From positions 4,100,001-4,164,000 of the forward strand of contig JAWPMN010000001.1 in assembly GCA_033344895.1 (NCBI GenBank): a stretch of DNA of 64,000 bases, read 5' to 3'. Of this stretch, positions 50,835 through 59,387 are shown piece after piece (the stretch's first letter is position 1; every line of letters starts with the position of its first letter). The notes beneath the pieces are model-generated. The model was not told the DNA's origin, did not search any database, and saw only the letters and a program-made list of their open reading frames with translations. The stretch comes from Alphaproteobacteria bacterium. Lineage in GTDB: Bacteria; Pseudomonadota; Alphaproteobacteria; UBA8366; Aestuariispiraceae. The position numbers were made by a program, and so were the translations under genes.

Positions 50835-53048
50835 TTATTTGGAGGACTTCCGGCGCGACCGCCCCTTTTTCGCGGCAGCCTTTTTCGCGGATTTCCGGTT
50901 CGTTCCGGTCCCCTTTGCGCCGGTTTTTCCGGTGCCGGACTTGCCGGCCTGATCCAGTGTTTTCGGGGCGGGTTCCCGTCCCTCTGCACGGCGGGTGGCC
51001 ACCGCGCCTTCCAGCCCTTCCCGGACCCGGTCGACAACCATGCCCCAGTCGCCGAGAACACGCTGCCGCACGAGGCGCATGCTTGGATACCACGGCGTGT
51101 CCTCGCGATTGCGCAACCAGCGCCATTCCCCGCCAAAGGGCAGCATCGTCCAGACATCCTTGCCCAGACTGCCGGCTAGATGGCAGACCGCTGTATCGAC
51201 GGTGATCAGCACATCCAGCCGGGACAGGATTGCGGCGGTATCCGCGAAATCCTTCACGCGCCCGGAAAGGTCGAAGACATTGTCCCGGTCCGAATAGGAC
51301 GCCCTGAGATCCGCGACACCGTTCCCGATCTGCAATGAATGGAAATCCACCCCGTCGATGTCAAAGAGGTCAGCGAACTGATCCAGCGGGATTGAACGGT
51401 AGAGATTGTCGGAATGCGTCGGCCGCCCGGTCCAGACGAACCCAGCCTGTACCAGGGCCCGCCCCGAGGCCGGCAGCGGATCCGATGACCCTGCCCCTTC
51501 CGGCACGCCGAGATAGGGAATGTTCCTGGGCACGCTTTCGAGCGTCGTCCCGAAGCGGTGCGGCAGAGAGAGCAGCGGCACCTGAACGTCATAGACGATC
51601 TGCACGTCCTTTTGGCGAATGTGATACAGCTCGTCCACGCCCGGCAGCGTCTTCATCAAGCGATAGAGTTCCGGCTCGCACAGGAAGATGACCGTCCCGC
51701 CGCTGCCCAGCCGTTCCTGCAACAGCGGCAGGTAGCGGCAGAATTGAATCGTGTCCCCGAATCCCTGCTCGACATGCACCAGAAGCCGCCGACCGTTCAG
51801 CGGGGACCCGTCCCAAAGACGCTCCCGGATGTTCGGCACATTCGGCTTGAAGGCGGTCATGTCGTAGCGTGACTCGTAGGCCGCCCAGCCTTTCTCATAC
51901 TGTCCGTCCATCAGCAGGACGGCGGCCGGGGCAAAGGTCCCCCGGGCCTGCTTCGGCTGCAATTCCCTTACCCTCAGATAAAGGTCCATGGCCGGCTGAA
52001 GCTGTTCCATGCGCAACAGGCAATTGGCGTAGGAATAGAGCGTGTCCGGATCGGCAGGAACCAGTTCCCGGGCCCGGGCCAGAACATGCTTGGCCTCGAC
52101 GGCATTCCCGAGTTTCAAGGTGATATGCCCAAGGGCCTTGAGCGCCGCAACATCGTCGGGCGCCACGGTCAGCGCATGGCGCAGATGAGAGGCCGCGGCG
52201 GACAGCTTTCCGCGCTTTTCCAACGTCGCGGCAATCGCGTTGAGGCACCGTACATTGTTGGGATTGATGCGAAGCGCCTTTCTCAGCGCGGATTCAGCCT
52301 CCTCAAGGCGTTCCAGCGCATGATTCGTGGTGCCGAGCTTCACCCAGGCGTCAGCCCATCGTGGGTTCGATTCGACGGCCTTGCGGTAGTATCCGGCGGC
52401 CTCTTCCCGCTTCGTCCGGTCAAGCGCGAGTGTTGCATCGCCTCTATTGGACCACGCTTCCGCATAGTCAGGTCGGAGTTCCAATGCAGCTTCGTAGCGC
52501 GTCAGCGCATCTTCCAGCCGCCCGTTTCGGGCAAGAATGTTGCCCAGGTTGTTCAGAACCTCGGGAAAGTCCGGCTTCGCTTCCAGGGCTTCTTCATAGG
52601 ATCGGATCGCCTCGTCGACCCGCCCCGCCTCGGACAGGGCGATGCCCAGATTGTTGCGCGCCTCCGAATAGTCCGGTTTCAGGGCGATTGCCTCTTCCAG
52701 GGCGGCTATGGCTTCGTCGAACTTTCTGGCAAGCCGCAGCAGGAAGCCCAGCGTGTTCCGAAATGCCGGCGCGGCAGGATCCAGTTCTATAGCCTTCCGC
52801 ACCAGTTCGATCGCGGCATCATTCTTGCCGGCCTGGTGCGCGATGACCCCCAGAAGATGGACCGCCAACGCATCGCCGTCGTTGTCCTTCAGGACCGCGC
52901 GGGTGTGACGTTCCGCGTCCTGCAGATGGCCGCGCTGCAGGGCGGCCACGGCCTCCTGAAAGCGCGGATCTGTGTGGCGGCCGGAATCCTCGTCGATCCC
53001 CGCATCGCCGCCGTCCGCAGTCCGGGTATTGCCGTCATCGTCAGACAT
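50835..53048 (-). CDS. TPR protein with C-terminal glycosyltransferase (GT9/GT41-like) domain
   Basis: 737 residues. About ten tetratricopeptide repeats occupy residues 30-400 (for example AIALKPDYSEARNNLGIALS and ALEAKPDFPEVLNNLGNILA). From about 400 to 680 there is a GT-B-like domain: HVEQGFGDTIQFCRYLPLLQ, GFVWTGRPTHSDNLYRSIPL, and DVLITVDTAVCHLAGSLGK with WTMLPFGGEWRWL, the nucleotide-sugar-binding half of the GT9/SPINDLY-like group. The chain ends in a Lys/Arg/Ser tail. No signal peptide, so cytosolic. It is convergent with the cyclase gene (42 bp between stops). Large adhesins are often accompanied by such enzymes; glycosylation of the giant protein before export is possible but unproven. 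Confidence 0.85.
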   Translation of the reverse strand: MSDDDGNTRTADGGDAGIDEDSGRHTDPRFQEAVAALQRGHLQDAERHTRAVLKDNDGDALAVHLLGVIAHQAGKNDAAIELVRKAIELDPAAPAFRNTLGFLLRLARKFDEAIAALEEAIALKPDYSEARNNLGIALSEAGRVDEAIRSYEEALEAKPDFPEVLNNLGNILARNGRLEDALTRYEAALELRPDYAEAWSNRGDATLALDRTKREEAAGYYRKAVESNPRWADAWVKLGTTNHALERLEEAESALRKALRINPNNVRCLNAIAATLEKRGKLSAAASHLRHALTVAPDDVAALKALGHITLKLGNAVEAKHVLARARELVPADPDTLYSYANCLLRMEQLQPAMDLYLRVRELQPKQARGTFAPAAVLLMDGQYEKGWAAYESRYDMTAFKPNVPNIRERLWDGSPLNGRRLLVHVEQGFGDTIQFCRYLPLLQERLGSGGTVIFLCEPELYRLMKTLPGVDELYHIRQKDVQIVYDVQVPLLSLPHRFGTTLESVPRNIPYLGVPEGAGSSDPLPASGRALVQAGFVWTGRPTHSDNLYRSIPLDQFADLFDIDGVDFHSLQIGNGVADLRASYSDRDNVFDLSGRVKDFADTAAILSRLDVLITVDTAVCHLAGSLGKDVWTMLPFGGEWRWLRNREDTPWYPSMRLVRQRVLGDWGMVVDRVREGLEGAVATRRAEGREPAPKTLDQAGKSGTGKTGAKGTGTNRKSAKKAAAKKGRSRRKSSK

Positions 53049-53076
53049 TGTCGGTCTTTTGCCCCCGCTTTATCGC

Positions 53077-53100
53077 CCCCCTCCGGTTTACCTCAGGGGG
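53077..53100. other. GC-rich hairpin between the Liv operon end and the TPR gene
   Basis: CCCCCT (53077-53082) pairs with AGGGGG (53095-53100), with a further GGT/ACC-type inner pairing. It lies in the 93-bp gap after livF and before the TPR gene, both on the minus strand. There is no T-run on either side, so its role as a terminator is uncertain. Confidence 0.35.
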
Positions 53101-53141
53101 TAGTGCGGGAAAAGCGGGTAATGGGGCTCCCGTGCTGCGTG

Positions 53142-54026
53142 TCATCCGCCCAGGAAGAGGCGGCCGACTTCGGGATCCTTCAGCAACTCATCCCCCGGAC
53201 CGGCCATGGCAAGCTCGCCGGACACCAGAACGTAGCCGACATCGGCGAATTCCAGCCCCTTCTTGGCATTCTGTTCGACCATGATGATCGTCTTGCCTTC
53301 ATTGTGTTGAAGGTCATCCAGAATTTCGAACACCATGTCGATGAAGCGCGGTTCCAGGCCGATTGACGGTTCGTCCACCAGCAGGACCTCCGGATTCATC
53401 ACCAGCGCGCGCGAAATTTCCAGCAATCGCCTTTCCCCGCCCGACAGGACCTTGGCTTGGTGCTTGCGGCGATTGGCGAGGCGTTCGTATTTTGCAAAGA
53501 CCCGTTCCGCCGCTTCCTTTGCCTCGGCGGGCTTGTCCATCAGATAGCCGCCCATCCAGAGGTTTTCCTCAACCGTCATCCCGGGAAACACGGACTTGTC
53601 CTGCAGAATATAGGCAATTCCCGCCTCGCGGAGTTTCCGGTTCGACGACAGGGCGGTGACATCCTTTTTGCTGTCGCCCTCCCCGACCAGAATGCGGCCC
53701 CCGAAAATGTTCGTGAACCCGAAAATCGAATGAAGGATGGTCGACTTTCCGGCACCGTTCGGCCCGATCAGACACAGGGATCGGCCCTTGGCGATCTGCA
53801 GATCAAGGTCGTGAAGGATCTGCATCTTGCCATAACCGGCGGTCAGTCCTTCGATCTTCACGTAGGGATCGCCGCCTGCCAGGTCCGCAATACGCTGCTT
53901 GGAGACACTCTGCCCCAGTTGTTTGGCCTGCCGGTTCACCTCCTCGACGGAAATGACCGTGTCCACACTGCCAAGGTGATAGCCGGTGGACGTCTTGGGA
54001 TCGTTGCCGGTGTTGTTCTCGCTCAT
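53142..54026 (-). CDS. Liv-type ABC transporter ATP-binding protein (LivF-like) with N-terminal extension
   Basis: 294 residues from ATG 54026, where LivF proteins usually have about 235. The extra 60 or so residues at the N-terminus (ISVEEVNRQAKQLGQSVSKQ and neighbours) precede the standard start YVKIEGLTAGYGKMQILHDL. Walker A is GPNGAGKSTIL, signature LSGGERRLLEISRAL, Walker B VLLVDEPSIGLEP, and the switch region IIMVEQNAKKGLEFAD is of LivF type. It follows livG by 13 bp and is the last gene of the Liv operon. Confidence 0.92.
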   Translation of the reverse strand: MSENNTGNDPKTSTGYHLGSVDTVISVEEVNRQAKQLGQSVSKQRIADLAGGDPYVKIEGLTAGYGKMQILHDLDLQIAKGRSLCLIGPNGAGKSTILHSIFGFTNIFGGRILVGEGDSKKDVTALSSNRKLREAGIAYILQDKSVFPGMTVEENLWMGGYLMDKPAEAKEAAERVFAKYERLANRRKHQAKVLSGGERRLLEISRALVMNPEVLLVDEPSIGLEPRFIDMVFEILDDLQHNEGKTIIMVEQNAKKGLEFADVGYVLVSGELAMAGPGDELLKDPEVGRLFLGG

Positions 54027-54039
54027 CCCGTCGCCCCCC

Positions 54040-54783
54040 TCAATGCGCACCCAGATAGGCGTCGATGACGCGCTGGTCGTTCTGGACCTGCTCCGGCGCG
54101 CCGGACGCCAGGATCTCGCCATGGGCCAGACAGTAGACGGTGTCCGCCATGTTCATGATCACCCGCATGTTGTGCTCGATCACCAGCAGCGTGATACCGA
54201 AGTCCGTATTGGCCCGCTTCAGTCGGTCGATCAGACCGTTGATCAATGTCGGATTGATCCCGGCCGTCGGCTCATCCAGCAACAGCACCTTCGGTTCGTT
54301 CATCAGCGCCATCGCGAATTCCAGCAGCTTCTGTTGTCCGAAGGACAGATCGCCGGCCGGCAGCATCCGCTTGCCGTAGAGCCCGACGAATTCCAGCAGG
54401 GCTTCCGCCTTGTCCTGGTCTTCCGCCGTGTTCCGCCCGAACATGTCCATGAAACCGTGCTTCCGGTGCGGCACCGAAATCAGCATGTTCTGGACGCAGT
54501 TCATCTTGCTGTAGATCCGCGTCTGCTGGAATGTTCGCAAAAGGCCCAGGCGCGCAATCTGCTGCACCCGCATCGTCGAGATTTCCTGGTTCTCGAACCG
54601 GATGGAACCACGGTCGATCGGATGGTAACCGACGATGGAATTGAACAGGGTCGTCTTCCCCGATCCATTCGGACCGATCAGCCCCGTGATCTTCCCGTCC
54701 TGAACGTCGAGATTGATATCCTTGTTTGCGACAACACCGCCATAGGATTTGGAGACGCCGCGTACTTCGATGACACTGCCCAT
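54040..54783 (-). CDS. Liv-type ABC transporter ATP-binding protein (LivG-like)
   Basis: 247 residues. Walker A GPNGSGKTTLFNSI, the LivG-type NxI-G-Y-x-P region VGYHPIDRGSIRFENQEI, signature LSFGQQKLLEFAMAL (LSxGQ with Phe), Walker B VLLLDEPTAGINP and switch VIEHNMRVIMNMAD. It overlaps livM by one base (54783) and precedes livF by 13 bp. It works as a heterodimer partner of the LivF-like ATPase. Confidence 0.93.
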   Translation of the reverse strand: MGSVIEVRGVSKSYGGVVANKDINLDVQDGKITGLIGPNGSGKTTLFNSIVGYHPIDRGSIRFENQEISTMRVQQIARLGLLRTFQQTRIYSKMNCVQNMLISVPHRKHGFMDMFGRNTAEDQDKAEALLEFVGLYGKRMLPAGDLSFGQQKLLEFAMALMNEPKVLLLDEPTAGINPTLINGLIDRLKRANTDFGITLLVIEHNMRVIMNMADTVYCLAHGEILASGAPEQVQNDQRVIDAYLGAH

Positions 54784-55862
54784 CAGTCGGCCACTCCCTT
54801 ACCGTCCGCAGTTCCAGGCGTTTCGACGCGTATCCCGAACCGCTCCGGGAACCGCTCCATCAGCCAGCCGACAATGCCCTGCTGGAAATAGACAACGTTG
54901 ACGATGATGATCAGGCCCAGCGCGACCCACTGCCAGCCGAGCAGATGGGTCCAGGTGACTTCCTTGATCACGTGGAACAGGACCGCCCCCAGAATCGGGC
55001 CCCATAGGGTCCCCTTCCCGCCCAGCAACGACATCGCCACCATGAAGATGCCGAAGGTGATGGTCGGAAAGGCGACTTCCAGCGGTTCGATGAAATGCAC
55101 GATATTGCCGTGCAGCCCGCCGCTGATCCCCAGAAAGAAGGCCGAACAGGCCCAGGCTACCGATTTGTATCGGAACGTCCTGATACCCATTCCCTCCGCC
55201 TTTTCCTCATCGTCGCGGATTGCATTGAGGGCCAGTCCGAAGCGCGTCTTGTAGAGCCAGCGGAAGAACAGGAAAGTCGCGACGGCGGAGATCATGCACA
55301 GGAAATAGAAGAACAGGCCTTCCTCGTCCCCGCTACCGGGAAAGAAATCCGACCCGGGATAGAGCGGCAGGGATATCCCCGACCCGCCGCCGATCCAACG
55401 CCAGGCCCCGACCAGTTCGCCGGCCGCAAGCGCGATCCCAAGTGTGCCAATGGCAAAATAGGGTCCGCGCAATCCGAAAAAGAAGAAGCCGAGGACGAAC
55501 GACAGCAATACACAGCCCACCGCGGCGACCCCAAGCCCGAGGAACAGACCGGCGAAATACTGGCTGTCGCTGATATCCACCTTGATGGCACCGAAAGCGG
55601 CGGTGTATTCGCCGACATCGTAGCCGCCGACCATGATCTGGACGACGGCGCAGATATACATGCCTGCGCCGAAGAAGAAGATGTTGCCCAGGGAATTGTA
55701 CCCCATCTGCCCGCCCATCGTGTCCCAGGTCAGGGCAAACAGGATCATGATCCAGAGAAGCGCGATCTGGTGAATGTAAGCAGGAAACAGGAACGGCGCG
55801 ATCAGTCCGAAAACCAGGACGGCAATCTGCAGCAGCCGTTCATTCGTGTTGGTGGCGATCAT
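54783..55862 (-). CDS. Liv-type ABC transporter permease (LivM-like)
   Basis: 359 residues with about ten membrane helices. The LivM signatures are seen: LTWDTMGGQMGYNSLGNIFF near residue 45, GPYFAIGTLGIALAAGEL, and the coupling-helix region TRFGLALNAIRDDEEKAEGM with GIRTFRYKSVAWACSAFFLG, then LLGGKGTLWGPILGAVLF. It starts 25 bp after livH and overlaps livG by one base. Confidence 0.93.
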   Translation of the reverse strand: MIATNTNERLLQIAVLVFGLIAPFLFPAYIHQIALLWIMILFALTWDTMGGQMGYNSLGNIFFFGAGMYICAVVQIMVGGYDVGEYTAAFGAIKVDISDSQYFAGLFLGLGVAAVGCVLLSFVLGFFFFGLRGPYFAIGTLGIALAAGELVGAWRWIGGGSGISLPLYPGSDFFPGSGDEEGLFFYFLCMISAVATFLFFRWLYKTRFGLALNAIRDDEEKAEGMGIRTFRYKSVAWACSAFFLGISGGLHGNIVHFIEPLEVAFPTITFGIFMVAMSLLGGKGTLWGPILGAVLFHVIKEVTWTHLLGWQWVALGLIIIVNVVYFQQGIVGWLMERFPERFGIRVETPGTADGKGVAD

Positions 55863-55887
55863 CTGTAGTCTCCCCCAATCCCGGTGA

Positions 55888-56793
55888 TCACTGAACGACC
55901 TGTCGGATGCGGTTCGCCTGGTACTGACGCCAGATCAGCACCAGCAACAGCATCACCACCACGGTCGCGACCTGGAATTCCGCGCCGAGAATGAAGCCTG
56001 AATACTGCTCGATCACACCGAGACCCAGGGCGGACATGATCACCCCGGGCAGATTGCCGATGCCGGCAGCGGTGACGATGACAAAGGACCGCACCGAATG
56101 GGTGACGCCGTAATAGGGCTGGATCACCATGATCATGGCGACCAGCACACCTGCCGCACCGCAGATGGCGGAGTTGAGAGCATAGGTGAAGGCATAGACC
56201 CGATCGGTATTGATGCCCATGACCCGCGCGGCACGCGCATCCTGGGATGTGGCCCGGATCGCCTGCCCCATGCGGCTGAACTTCATGAAAGCAACGACGG
56301 CGCCGGCCAGCAGGATGCACATGCCGAACGCCCAGAACTTGATCTCCAGAATGGACACGACACCGCCCAGCATGGACACCGATCCGCGACCGAACTGCGC
56401 CACCTGGACTTCCGGTCCGAAGGCTAGGTTCAGGGCCTGCTGCATGACGATTGCCAGTCCAAATGTCGCCAGCAGGGAGGTGAACAGATCCTTGTCGACC
56501 ACCCGCCGTATCATCAGCACGTAGATGGCCCATCCGAAACCGAACATCACCACGGCGACAATCGGCAGGGTCAGCAGCGGGTTCATGCCTGTCGTCTTGG
56601 CCATGTACCAGGCCAGATACCCGCCCATGATGACAAACTCGCCCTGGGCCAGGTTCTTCACGTTCATCACCCCCCAGACCAGGGCCAGCCCATAGGCCGC
56701 CAGCGCAAATACGGCGCCGACACAGAGGCCGTTCAAGATCAGGCCGACATTATAGGCCGGCAGGGAGAGGAGAACCTCGATACTTCCCCACAT
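55888..56793 (-). CDS. Liv-type ABC transporter permease (LivH-like)
   Basis: 301 residues, about eight membrane helices. The LivH pattern is plain: LILNGLCVGAVFALAAYGLA followed by LVWGVMNVKNLAQGEFVIMG, and the coupling region MGQAIRATSQDARAARVMGI. A long hydrophobic run near the end (VATVVVMLLLVLIWRQYQA) is standard. It follows the solute-binding protein gene after a 132-bp gap with a strong hairpin and precedes livM by 25 bp. Confidence 0.93.
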   Translation of the reverse strand: MWGSIEVLLSLPAYNVGLILNGLCVGAVFALAAYGLALVWGVMNVKNLAQGEFVIMGGYLAWYMAKTTGMNPLLTLPIVAVVMFGFGWAIYVLMIRRVVDKDLFTSLLATFGLAIVMQQALNLAFGPEVQVAQFGRGSVSMLGGVVSILEIKFWAFGMCILLAGAVVAFMKFSRMGQAIRATSQDARAARVMGINTDRVYAFTYALNSAICGAAGVLVAMIMVIQPYYGVTHSVRSFVIVTAAGIGNLPGVIMSALGLGVIEQYSGFILGAEFQVATVVVMLLLVLIWRQYQANRIRQVVQ

Positions 56794-56852
56794 TGTCGAT
56801 TGTCCCTATTGCAAAGCTCCGATGACGCGGCTTGTGCGAGGCGCCGGGTACA

Positions 56853-56893
56853 CGCCCCCTGACGCCGTCCATGAGGAACGGCGAAAGGGGGCG
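56853..56893 (-). other. Strong hairpin in the livK-livH intergenic gap
   Basis: Outer stem CGCCCCC (56853-56859) with GGGGGCG (56887-56893), a 3x3 internal loop, inner stem CGCCGT (56863-56868) with ACGGCG (56878-56883) and a 9-base loop. No T-run follows on the minus strand. Such structures between a binding-protein gene and its permease genes commonly stabilise the upstream mRNA and cut expression of the membrane genes. Confidence 0.6.
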
Positions 56894-56925
56894 CACCCAC
56901 CCGACCTTCGCAACGAGCGGGTTCG

Positions 56926-58164
56926 TTAGTTACCCGCAGCCTGACGCGGCCAAACCAGTTTGTGAGAGGCCCATTTCGGCGGCGCGACCACCTGATACTT
57001 GTTCTCCTGAATCTGCCACAGCACCATCGGCTTCGCGATGTTGTTGCCGGCCTCGGAGAATTTGATCCCGCCGTAGAACGTCATCATATCCGTCGCCGAC
57101 AGCGCGTCCCGGACCTTGTCCTTGTCGAAGCTGTTGGCGCGTTCAAAGGCATCCGCGAATACCATCACGGCGGCGGCGGCCTGTGCCGACTGATACGGCA
57201 CACCGGCGTCGTAGCCTTCATAGGTTTCCTTGAACAGTTTCTCGAAATCCGCCGCGGAACCGAACAGGTCGTCGCTGTAGGAAAGCGTCGGCGACCATTG
57301 CGTGGCGCACAGGAAACCTTCGGAGGCTTCCGGGAACTTCTCGGTAACCTTGGCGGCATCGCAATGGGTCATGGCGATCATCGGCACGTCGATCGCCATT
57401 TCGCCGATCTGACGAGCAGCCGTGGCAGCCCCCTTAGAATGCCCCGAAATGATCAGAAGATCCGGCTTTAGGGCCTTCACCTTGATCAAGGTCGGCGTCA
57501 TGTCCGAGAGGTCGCGCGGCAGGTTCTCGTCGATGACGATTTGCATGCCATGCTTTGCCGCATCTTCCATCACCCCGGCGCGGACATCCTGCGAGAACGG
57601 ATCGTTCTCGAAGGCCAGCGCGAGCTTCAACTCCGCCGGATCCTTGCCGGCCGATTTGGCCTGATCCGCAGCCAGATCGATGGCCGAAGCCAGATACTGC
57701 TCAGACGTGGAGAGAACTGCAAAGAGGTAACGGTAGCCCTGAGTGAACAGTGACCGCGACGCCCCTTCAGCCTCAACCATCGGCACGCCGTATTTCTCGG
57801 TCACGGGCGCAATTGCCTTGGTCAGACCGGACGAATACGGGCCCAGCATGAATTCCACGCCGTCCTGCTGAATCAGGCGTTCGGCCAATTGTGCGCCGCG
57901 CGCCGGCGTCGATTCATCGTCATAGTACTCGATCTTGATCTTGTACTGCTTGCCGTCGACGGTGACCCCACCATTGTCGTTGATCATCTTCGCGGCCAGT
58001 TCATAGCCGTTCTGCGTGTGAATGCCGTTCGTGGAGTACTTGCCGGTCAGGGAAATCGCCGATCCGAGTATGATCGTATCGCCTTCGACTTTCGCCTGGG
58101 CCGCGGTAACGGACATGGAAAGTGCGGCAGCGGCCACACCTAATCCCAGCTTCCTCAAGAGCAT
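56926..58164 (-). CDS. Liv-type ABC transporter periplasmic substrate-binding protein
   Basis: 412 residues from ATG 58164, chosen because the ribosome site GGGAGG lies seven bases before it; the ATG at 58179 overlaps that site. A signal peptide (LLRKLGLGVAAAALSMSVTA, cleavage near AQA-KVEG) leads into a Peripla_BP_6-type fold: ILGSAISLTGKYSTNGIHTQ, DDESTPARGAQLAERLIQQD, VEFMLGPYSSGLTKAIAPVT and VPMVEAEGASRSLFTQGYRY. It delivers solute to the LivHMGF system encoded downstream. The ligand could be a branched-chain amino acid, another amino acid or an amide; sequence alone does not decide. Confidence 0.93.
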   Translation of the reverse strand: MLLRKLGLGVAAAALSMSVTAAQAKVEGDTIILGSAISLTGKYSTNGIHTQNGYELAAKMINDNGGVTVDGKQYKIKIEYYDDESTPARGAQLAERLIQQDGVEFMLGPYSSGLTKAIAPVTEKYGVPMVEAEGASRSLFTQGYRYLFAVLSTSEQYLASAIDLAADQAKSAGKDPAELKLALAFENDPFSQDVRAGVMEDAAKHGMQIVIDENLPRDLSDMTPTLIKVKALKPDLLIISGHSKGAATAARQIGEMAIDVPMIAMTHCDAAKVTEKFPEASEGFLCATQWSPTLSYSDDLFGSAADFEKLFKETYEGYDAGVPYQSAQAAAAVMVFADAFERANSFDKDKVRDALSATDMMTFYGGIKFSEAGNNIAKPMVLWQIQENKYQVVAPPKWASHKLVWPRQAAGN

Positions 58165-58482
58165 AGATGTACCTCCCATTGTTCAGGAGGATCCGTGCCC
58201 GATCGGGATTGTCCCGTCCGTGCTCCATCCCCCTCTGTTTCTGCCCTCTCGCCAATCTGTTTGTCGGCGTTGTTTTCCCAAGGGCATGTTTTCGCCTTCG
58301 TCTTTTCGTGCGAAGGTCCGGTGGCGCAAAGACTAGCGGCTAGTGAGCCCGTTGGGAAGGCGCGTTTTGAAATCCTATAACCTCACCACCATGCTGCGAC
58401 GCAATAAAAATACCGAAGCAAGGCAGGTCGTGCTCTCGATCCCGCTTCGGCGCAAACAGCAGAATCCTGAATGGAGGCCCCT
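58165..58482. promoter_or_regulatory. 318-bp divergent intergenic region (livK / enoyl-CoA hydratase)
   Basis: No gene is supported. It contains the livK ribosome site at its left end and GGAGG (58473-58477) for the hydratase at its right end. A small hairpin CTTCG...CGAAG lies near 58297-58315. An AT-richer patch around 58365-58415 could hold the rightward promoter, but no clear -35/-10 pair was found. No tRNA or small RNA was recognised. Confidence 0.45.
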
Positions 58483-59295
58483 GTGACCGACGGACTGACG
58501 GCATCGAACCATGACACCCTGGCCGTGGATGCGCCCGCAGATCATGTCCTGCGGATCGAATTGAACCGTCCGGACCGTCGCAATGCGTTCAACACCAGAA
58601 TGGCGGAAGAACTGGTCGCGCTTTGGGACGAAATCGCCAGTACGGACCGCCATGATTTCCGCTGCATCGTCCTCAGCGGTGCCGGCGAAAAGGCTTTCTG
58701 CTCGGGCGCCGATCTGAAGGAACGAAACGGCATGGACAAGGCAGCCTGGCAGCACCAGCACGCCCTGTTCGAGAGAATGTCTTACGGCCTGATGCAGTGC
58801 CCCATCCCGGTCATCGCGGCGGTCGAGGGAGCGGCCTTCGCAGGCGGGTTCGAACTCATGCTGGGCTGCAGCTTCGTCTATGCATCCGAAAATGCACGTT
58901 TCGCCCTGACCGAAGTAACCCTCGGTCTGATACCCGGGATCGGCGGGACGCAGTTGCTGCCGAGGGTCGCCGGACGGGCGCGGGCCCTGGAAATTCTGCT
59001 GTCCGGAACCCCGTTCGACGCTCAGCAGGCGCATGACTGGGGCATCGTGAACCGTCTTTGCCGCCCCGGAACCACGAAGGCCGAGGCCTTGGAAAGTGCC
59101 AAACGGATCGCCGCCAACGCTCCGCTTTCCGTGCAGCAGGTGCTGAAGGCAGCGCGCAACGCTACGGATATGGATCTGTCCACCGGCCTCGCCTATGAAC
59201 TGGAGTGCTACAATACGCTGGTCGACACCGAAGACCGCCAGGAGGGCATTCGCGCTTTCAACGAGAAGCGCCCTCCCCGCTTCATCGGCCGTTGA
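58483..59295 (+). CDS. Enoyl-CoA hydratase/isomerase (crotonase) family protein
   Basis: 270 residues from GTG 58483, which has GGAGG five bases upstream; ATG 58471 would add four residues. The crotonase features are present: RIELNRPDRRNAFNTRM, the oxyanion-hole segment FCSGADLKERNG, the first catalytic-type glutamate in AAFAGGFELMLGC and the second in TEVTLGLIPGIGGTQLLPR. Both glutamates being present suggests true hydratase activity on a fatty or amino-acid-derived enoyl-CoA. It has no beta-oxidation partners next door, so the pathway is not shown by context. Confidence 0.93.
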   Translation: MTDGLTASNHDTLAVDAPADHVLRIELNRPDRRNAFNTRMAEELVALWDEIASTDRHDFRCIVLSGAGEKAFCSGADLKERNGMDKAAWQHQHALFERMSYGLMQCPIPVIAAVEGAAFAGGFELMLGCSFVYASENARFALTEVTLGLIPGIGGTQLLPRVAGRARALEILLSGTPFDAQQAHDWGIVNRLCRPGTTKAEALESAKRIAANAPLSVQQVLKAARNATDMDLSTGLAYELECYNTLVDTEDRQEGIRAFNEKRPPRFIGR

Positions 59296-59387
59296 CGCCG
59301 TCGCCATTGCGCCATTTTATGGCCCTCCTCCGGCCGCATCCTTCGGACAGACTGCCGGAGACAGTTCAGAATCTTCCGTGGAACGCC

